64,000 nt of DNA from positions 1 to 64,000 of the forward strand of contig NZ_QFXK01000092.1 in assembly GCF_003261635.1 (NCBI RefSeq), written 5' to 3'. This stretch comes from Kribbella monticola (GTDB lineage: Bacteria > Actinomycetota > Actinomycetes > Propionibacteriales > Kribbellaceae). Shown piece after piece: positions 59,899-64,000 of this stretch (within the stretch, counting starts at the first letter, position 1; the number at the start of each line of letters is the position of its first letter). Below the pieces are notes generated by a model. It did no database searches. It worked only from the letters and a program-made list of their open reading frames with translations, and had not been told where the DNA came from. Both the position numbers and the translations under genes were made by a program.

Positions 59899-60825
59899 TC
59901 AGCGCAGTCGGTCGGCCCGTGGGTCGAAGGCGTCCCGGACGCCGTCGCCGAACAGGTTGAAGGCGAGCGTGGTGATCAGCAGCGCGATGCCGGGGAAGAG
60001 GATGAACCACCACGAGGTCGTGTAGTAGTTCTGCGAGGAACTGATCATCCCGCCCCAGTCGGCCGTTGGTGGCGGCAGGCCGAGCCCGAGGAACGACAAC
60101 GTCGCCTGGGTGACGATGACGACCGGGATCAGCAACGTGGTGTAGACGATCACCGGCGCGAGCACGTTCGGCAGGACGTCGACGAACATGATCCGGGTGT
60201 CGCCCGCGCCGAGCGACCGGGCCGCCTCGACGAACTCGCGTTCGCGCAGCGAGAGCACCTGGCCACGGACGATACGGGCCACCGACGCCCAACTGAAGAA
60301 CCCGATCACCATCACCGTGACGGTCAGGCTGGGCCCGGTGACGGACACCAGCGCGATCGCGACGAGCAGGAACGGCACCGACAACACGACGTCGATCAGC
60401 CGGGCCAGCACGGTGTCGACGATGCCGCCGAGGAAGCCCGCCGCCAGCCCGAGTACGACGCCGATCGCCACGGTGATGGCGGTCGCGATCACTCCGACCA
60501 GCAACGAGACCCGCGCGCCGTACGCGATCCGGACCAGGATGTCGCGGCCCAGATCGTCGGTACCGAGCCAGAACGTGCCGTTCGGTCCGCGCGGCAACCC
60601 GTCCGGGGTCAACCCGATGTCGCGGAACTGCTCGTTGGGCGGATGCCCGGTGACGGAGGCGAACACGGGCGCGAAGATCGCCATCAGCACGATCAGCAGG
60701 ATCACCCCGAGCGAGATCATCGCGACCTTGTCCCGCCGCAGCCGGCGGATCGCGAGGACGAACGGGCTGCGCCCCTCGATCGCCTTGGCCGGCGTGGCGT
60801 CGAGAACCTCCACCGCGGCGGTCAT
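59899..60825 (-). CDS. Peptide ABC transporter permease (DppC/OppC type)
   Basis: 308 residues. N-terminal OppC_N helix (KVAMISLGVILLIVLMAIFAPVF), then FWLGTDDLGRDILVRIAYGARVSL, the hallmark of the family, and the EAA loop EFVEAARSLGAGDTRIMFVDVLPN. ATG 60825 overlaps the stop of the upstream ATPase gene (ATGA). Confidence 0.92.
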   Translation of the reverse strand: MTAAVEVLDATPAKAIEGRSPFVLAIRRLRRDKVAMISLGVILLIVLMAIFAPVFASVTGHPPNEQFRDIGLTPDGLPRGPNGTFWLGTDDLGRDILVRIAYGARVSLLVGVIATAITVAIGVVLGLAAGFLGGIVDTVLARLIDVVLSVPFLLVAIALVSVTGPSLTVTVMVIGFFSWASVARIVRGQVLSLREREFVEAARSLGAGDTRIMFVDVLPNVLAPVIVYTTLLIPVVIVTQATLSFLGLGLPPPTADWGGMISSSQNYYTTSWWFILFPGIALLITTLAFNLFGDGVRDAFDPRADRLR

Positions 60826-61835
60826 GACGCCCTCAGATCCGGTACGGCGGTGGACAGGTCCTCGCCCAGCCGCAACGGGAACAAGCAGGCCGTCTCGTGC
60901 TCGGGATGTTCGGCCGCGACCGGTTCGAGTGGCGGCTCGGTGACCGTGCACTCGGTCCTGGCCTTCGGGCACCGGGTGTGGAACCGGCAACCGCTGGGCG
61001 GATTGGTCGCGGACGGGATGTCACCCATCAAGATGATCCGCTCGCGGCTGTCCGCGGTGTCCGGATCGCTCACCGGCAGCGCCGACAGCAGCGCCCGGGT
61101 ATAGGGATGCCGGGTCTGCTCGAACAACTCCTCGGTCGGCGAGACCTCGACGATCTTGCCCAGGTACATCACCGCGATCCGGTCGCTGACGTGCCGGACG
61201 ACGGACAGGTCGTGTGAGATGAACACGTAGGTCAGGTCGAACTCCTGCTGCAGATCGGCCAGCAGGTTGATGATCTGCGCCTGGATCGAGACGTCCAGCG
61301 CGGACACCGGTTCGTCGCAGATCACCAGCTTCGGCCGCAGCGCCAGCGCCCGGGCGACCCCGATCCGTTGCCGCTGGCCACCGGAGAACTCGGCCGGGAA
61401 CCTGTTGTAGTGCTCGGGATTCAGCCCGACCAGCTCCATCAGTTCCTGGACCTTCCGCTTCCGCTGCTGCCCCGACGAGATGCCGTGGATGGCGAACGGG
61501 TCGCCGATGATCGAGCCGACCCGGCGGCGCGGGTTGAGCGAGCCGTACGGGTCCTGGAAGATCATCTGTACTTCGCGCCGCAACGGCCGCATCTCGCGCC
61601 GGGACAAGCGGGTCAGGTCGGTCCCGTTGAACCACACCGAACCCGACGTCACGTCGTACAGGTGGGCCATGCAGCGGGCCAGAGTGGACTTGCCGCAGCC
61701 GGTCTCGCCGACCAGACCGAGCGTCTCGCCGCGCCGGACCTCCAGCGAGACGCCGTCGACCGCCCGGAGAACTTCCTTGTGCTGGGTGGGAAATTCCTTG
61801 CGGAGGTCCTGCACCTTCAGCAAGGTCTCGGTCAT
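60822..61835 (-). CDS. Peptide ABC transporter ATP-binding protein (DppF/OppF type)
   Basis: 337 residues. Walker A GETGCGKST, signature FSGGQRQRIGVARAL, Walker B LVICDEPVSALD, H-loop FISHDLSVV and the C-terminal oligopeptide-transporter domain with the iron-sulfur-type cysteines CRFHTRCPKARTEC...ETAC. Pairs with the following ATPase. Overlaps both neighbours by four bases. Confidence 0.94.
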   Translation of the reverse strand: MTETLLKVQDLRKEFPTQHKEVLRAVDGVSLEVRRGETLGLVGETGCGKSTLARCMAHLYDVTSGSVWFNGTDLTRLSRREMRPLRREVQMIFQDPYGSLNPRRRVGSIIGDPFAIHGISSGQQRKRKVQELMELVGLNPEHYNRFPAEFSGGQRQRIGVARALALRPKLVICDEPVSALDVSIQAQIINLLADLQQEFDLTYVFISHDLSVVRHVSDRIAVMYLGKIVEVSPTEELFEQTRHPYTRALLSALPVSDPDTADSRERIILMGDIPSATNPPSGCRFHTRCPKARTECTVTEPPLEPVAAEHPEHETACLFPLRLGEDLSTAVPDLRAS

Positions 61836-62812
61836 GAAGCCACCGCCTCGGTCACGTCGTGGTTCAGCCAGCAGGCCGATTGGTGCCGCGGATCGCCCTG
61901 GACATCGGCCAGCGGTGGCGTCTCGACCCGGCAGCGGTCGAAGACGTGCGGGCACCGGGCGGCGAACGGGCAGCCCTCGGCCAGGCTGATCAGGCTCGGC
62001 GGCGTTCCGGGGATCGGTGTCAGCCGCAAGCTGTTCTGCGCCGGCAGCGAGGCCAGCAGCCCTTGGGTATAAGGATGATGGTTGCGGTAGAAGATGTCGC
62101 GCCGGGGCGCCTTCTCCATCGCGGCCCCGGCGTACATCACGATCACCTCGTCGGCCATCTCGGCGACCACGCCGAGATCGTGGGTGATCAGGATGATCGC
62201 CGTACCGAACTCCTCCTGGAGCCGGCGCATCACCGTCAGCACCTGTGCCTGCACGGTCACGTCCAGCGCGGTGGTCGGCTCGTCCGCGATCAGCAGCGCC
62301 GGATCGAGCGCCATCGCCATCGCGATCATCACCCGTTGCCGCATCCCGCCGGAGAACTGGTGCGGATAGTCGTCCAGCCGCTCGGCGGCCCGCGGGATCC
62401 CGACCAGCGTGAGCAGGTCGGCCGCCCGGCGGCGGGCCGCCTGCTTGGAGATCTGCCGGTCGTGTGCCTGGATCATCTCCACGATCTGCCAGCCGATCCG
62501 GTAGTGCGGATGCAGGCTGGACAGCGGGTCCTGGAAGATCATCGCGATCTCGGCCCCGCGGAGCCGCCGCAAGGTGGCGGCGTCCGCGGTGATCAGGTCG
62601 GTGCCCTCGAAGTACGCCGAACCGGTGATCGTCGCGCCGCGGGTCAGCCCGGTGATGGTCTGGGTGGCGACGCTCTTGCCGGAGCCGGACTCGCCCACCA
62701 CGGCCAGGGTCCGGCCGGGTTCGACGCTGAACGACAGCCCCCGGACGGCGCGGACGATGCCGTCCGGGGTGTCGAAAGAGACCCGGAGGTCCCGGACTTC
62801 CAGCAAGGCCAT
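61832..62812 (-). CDS. Peptide ABC transporter ATP-binding protein (DppD/OppD type)
   Basis: 326 residues. Walker A GESGSGKSV, signature FSGGMRQRVMIAMAM, Walker B LLIADEPTTALD, H-loop LITHDLGVV, and the C-terminal cysteine cluster CPFAARCPHVFDRC...SACW. Two different ATPases in one operon are the rule in Dpp/Opp systems. Overlaps the downstream ATPase gene (ATGA), and starts three bases after the binding-protein stop. Confidence 0.94.
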   Translation of the reverse strand: MALLEVRDLRVSFDTPDGIVRAVRGLSFSVEPGRTLAVVGESGSGKSVATQTITGLTRGATITGSAYFEGTDLITADAATLRRLRGAEIAMIFQDPLSSLHPHYRIGWQIVEMIQAHDRQISKQAARRRAADLLTLVGIPRAAERLDDYPHQFSGGMRQRVMIAMAMALDPALLIADEPTTALDVTVQAQVLTVMRRLQEEFGTAIILITHDLGVVAEMADEVIVMYAGAAMEKAPRRDIFYRNHHPYTQGLLASLPAQNSLRLTPIPGTPPSLISLAEGCPFAARCPHVFDRCRVETPPLADVQGDPRHQSACWLNHDVTEAVAS

Positions 62813-62815
62813 CCG

Positions 62816-64000
62816 TCAGCCCTGCTTGCCCTTGGCCAGCCAGACGTTCGTCGGATCGAACATCTGCAGCGACGGGACGTAGACCGCGTTGTTCACCTGC
62901 TCGGCGTGGTAGTTCGCCTGCTTGGGGTTGCTGACCGGGTAGAACGCGGCCTGGTCCATCACCCGGGCGTCGGCCTTGGCCCAGATCGCTGCGGCGGCAT
63001 CGGTGGTCGGCGCGGCCAACGCCTGCTGGGTCAACGCGTTGGTCTGCGCGTCGTTGAAGAGCCCGAAGTTGCTGCCGATCGGCGGGAACGAGGACTCACC
63101 GGAGAACAGCGGCTTGAAGAAGGTCAGTGCGGCGTTGCCGTACCAGTCCGATCCCCAGCTCGCCAGGGACAGGTCCCACACGCCGCGCTTCGCGACCGTC
63201 GGCACCTGCAGGTACTTCACGTAGAAGTCCGCGTTCGGCGACGGTACGCCGACCACCGTGATCCCGACCTTGCTCAGGTCCTGCTGGATCGTCTGGAAGG
63301 TCTTGCTGCTGCCCTCCGAGGCGTTGCGGTAGAGGAACTTCAGGGTCAGGTTGGGGTGCCCGGCGGCGGCGAGCAACTGCTTGGCCTTCTCCGGGTTGTA
63401 CGGGTAGGGGTCGATCTGCTTGGAGCCGGTGATGACGTCGGGCAGGACGTGGGTCAGCGGCGGGTTGATGGTCGGTCCGCCGAGGACCTGGATGATGTGG
63501 TCGCGGTTGATCGCGTAGCTGATCGCCTGCCGGACCTGCGGGTTGTCCAGCGCCTTGTTGTTGTTCGGCGAAACCGTGTTGTAGATGACGTACGGGTTGG
63601 TCGACGAGGTGTCGCCGATGTTCAGCAGCTTGTCCTTCTTGGCGATCAGCGCGGGCAGCTGCGAGGGCGGCGGCGCCAGGTCCCAGCCGAGGTCGGCGTT
63701 CGGCGTACCGGTCTGCAGTTGCTGCTGGACGGAGTCCTGGCTGACCGTCTCGTTCACCACGATCTTGTCCACGTAGGCCTTGCGGACCGAGTCGGTGGCC
63801 GGGTCCCAGGCCGGGTTGCGCGAGTAGGTGATGGACTTGGTCGGCACCCACGAGTCGATCTTGTACGGCCCGTCGGAGGGGAAGTTGTTGCCCAGTTCGG
63901 TGCTGGCCGGCAGGTACTTGAGCGACTCCACCGGGGCCGGCGAGAAGGCCGACAGGGTGAGCATGTCGACGAAGTACGTGGCCGGCTGGGTGAGGTGGAA
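62816..64000 (-). CDS. Peptide ABC transporter substrate-binding protein (SBP family 5), 5' end outside window
   Basis: The C-terminal 394 residues are present; the frame stays open to the window edge, so the signal peptide and start are not visible. Family-5 features: DGPYKIDSWVPTKSITYSRNPAWD, NPQVRQAISYAINRDHIIQVL and YPYNPEKAKQLLAAAGHPNLTLKF. It delivers peptides, nickel complexes or sugars to the permease encoded downstream in the same operon. Substrate cannot be told from this fragment. Confidence 0.92.
   Translation of the reverse strand, partial: FHLTQPATYFVDMLTLSAFSPAPVESLKYLPASTELGNNFPSDGPYKIDSWVPTKSITYSRNPAWDPATDSVRKAYVDKIVVNETVSQDSVQQQLQTGTPNADLGWDLAPPPSQLPALIAKKDKLLNIGDTSSTNPYVIYNTVSPNNNKALDNPQVRQAISYAINRDHIIQVLGGPTINPPLTHVLPDVITGSKQIDPYPYNPEKAKQLLAAAGHPNLTLKFLYRNASEGSSKTFQTIQQDLSKVGITVVGVPSPNADFYVKYLQVPTVAKRGVWDLSLASWGSDWYGNAALTFFKPLFSGESSFPPIGSNFGLFNDAQTNALTQQALAAPTTDAAAAIWAKADARVMDQAAFYPVSNPKQANYHAEQVNNAVYVPSLQMFDPTNVWLAKGKQG

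Noticed and set aside
58774-61104. 776-codon open frame antisense to the transporter permeases
   Set aside because: High-GC shadow; the translation is extreme Arg/Gln/Asp/His composition, while the opposite strand holds clear DppB/DppC genes.

Overview
This 64 kb window is chromosomal DNA from a high-GC actinobacterium. GTG starts are common, stop/start overlaps of the ATGA/GTGA type are frequent, many secreted proteins are present, and the order pncB–clpS–DUF2017–mec–cysO–cysM–murI–(Rv1339-like)–rph–rdgB matches the arrangement known from Mycobacterium and Streptomyces. Gene content (actinobacterial SAM methyltransferase, large secreted sugar-active enzymes, AldO-type oxidases) fits a soil member of the Propionibacteriales such as Kribbella; this assignment is inference. 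I see no prophage, insertion sequence, integrase or CRISPR array.

Layout. 1–525: GC-rich tandem repeats, then a family of palindromic hairpin repeats. 526–6225: cell-envelope and secreted enzymes (L,D-transpeptidase, exported protein, small membrane protein, polysaccharide deacetylase, 5'-nucleotidase) and nicotinamidase pncA. 6291–10132: TSUP permease, methyltransferase, epoxide hydrolase, orphan protein. 10290–15745: secreted DUF4091 enzyme with a seven-repeat lectin-like tail, a secreted propeller-like protein, inositol-phosphatase-like protein. 15838–32906: alditol oxidase, then the conserved NAD salvage/ClpS/cysteine/murI/rph block, interrupted by lineage-specific genes (membrane protein, aldo-keto reductase, UvrA paralogue, zinc-ribbon protein, alpha/beta hydrolase, Gfo/Idh oxidoreductase, SGNH hydrolase) and closed by tRNA-Leu(UAG). 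32958–41369: VWA/solute-binding fusion, Bcp peroxiredoxin, zinc dehydrogenase, DUF3618–GroES pair, MarR regulator, dapC, M15 peptidase, lipoprotein. 41413–48411: PLP enzyme plus sugar-lactone oxidase operon, a frameshifted PIG-L deacetylase, small proteins, an array of hairpin repeats, gnd. 48602–53374: a 1,590-residue secreted protein joining a GH172 (DUF2961) module to a GH43/GH32-like propeller. 53385–58781: isochorismatase-like protein lacking its cysteine, NmrA-like protein, tyrosyl-tRNA synthetase with a structured leader, idi, double-GNAT protein, ketopantoate reductase. 58927–64000: a Dpp/Opp-type peptide transporter operon whose binding-protein gene runs off the window.

Functional links. 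pncA and pncB together convert nicotinamide to nicotinate mononucleotide. Mec, CysO and CysM form the protein-thiocarboxylate route to cysteine. Polysaccharide work outside the cell is shared by the deacetylase, the DUF4091 protein and the GH172/GH43 fusion, the last having a perfect LacI-family-like palindrome 23 bases ahead of its start. The most noteworthy observations are the GH172–GH43 fusion with its operator, a recurrent pattern of short tandem duplications that straddle stop codons, the hairpin array at 46112–46340, the single-base frameshift in the PIG-L gene, and a tyrS leader with mutually exclusive helices. Nothing here proves a wholly new system.
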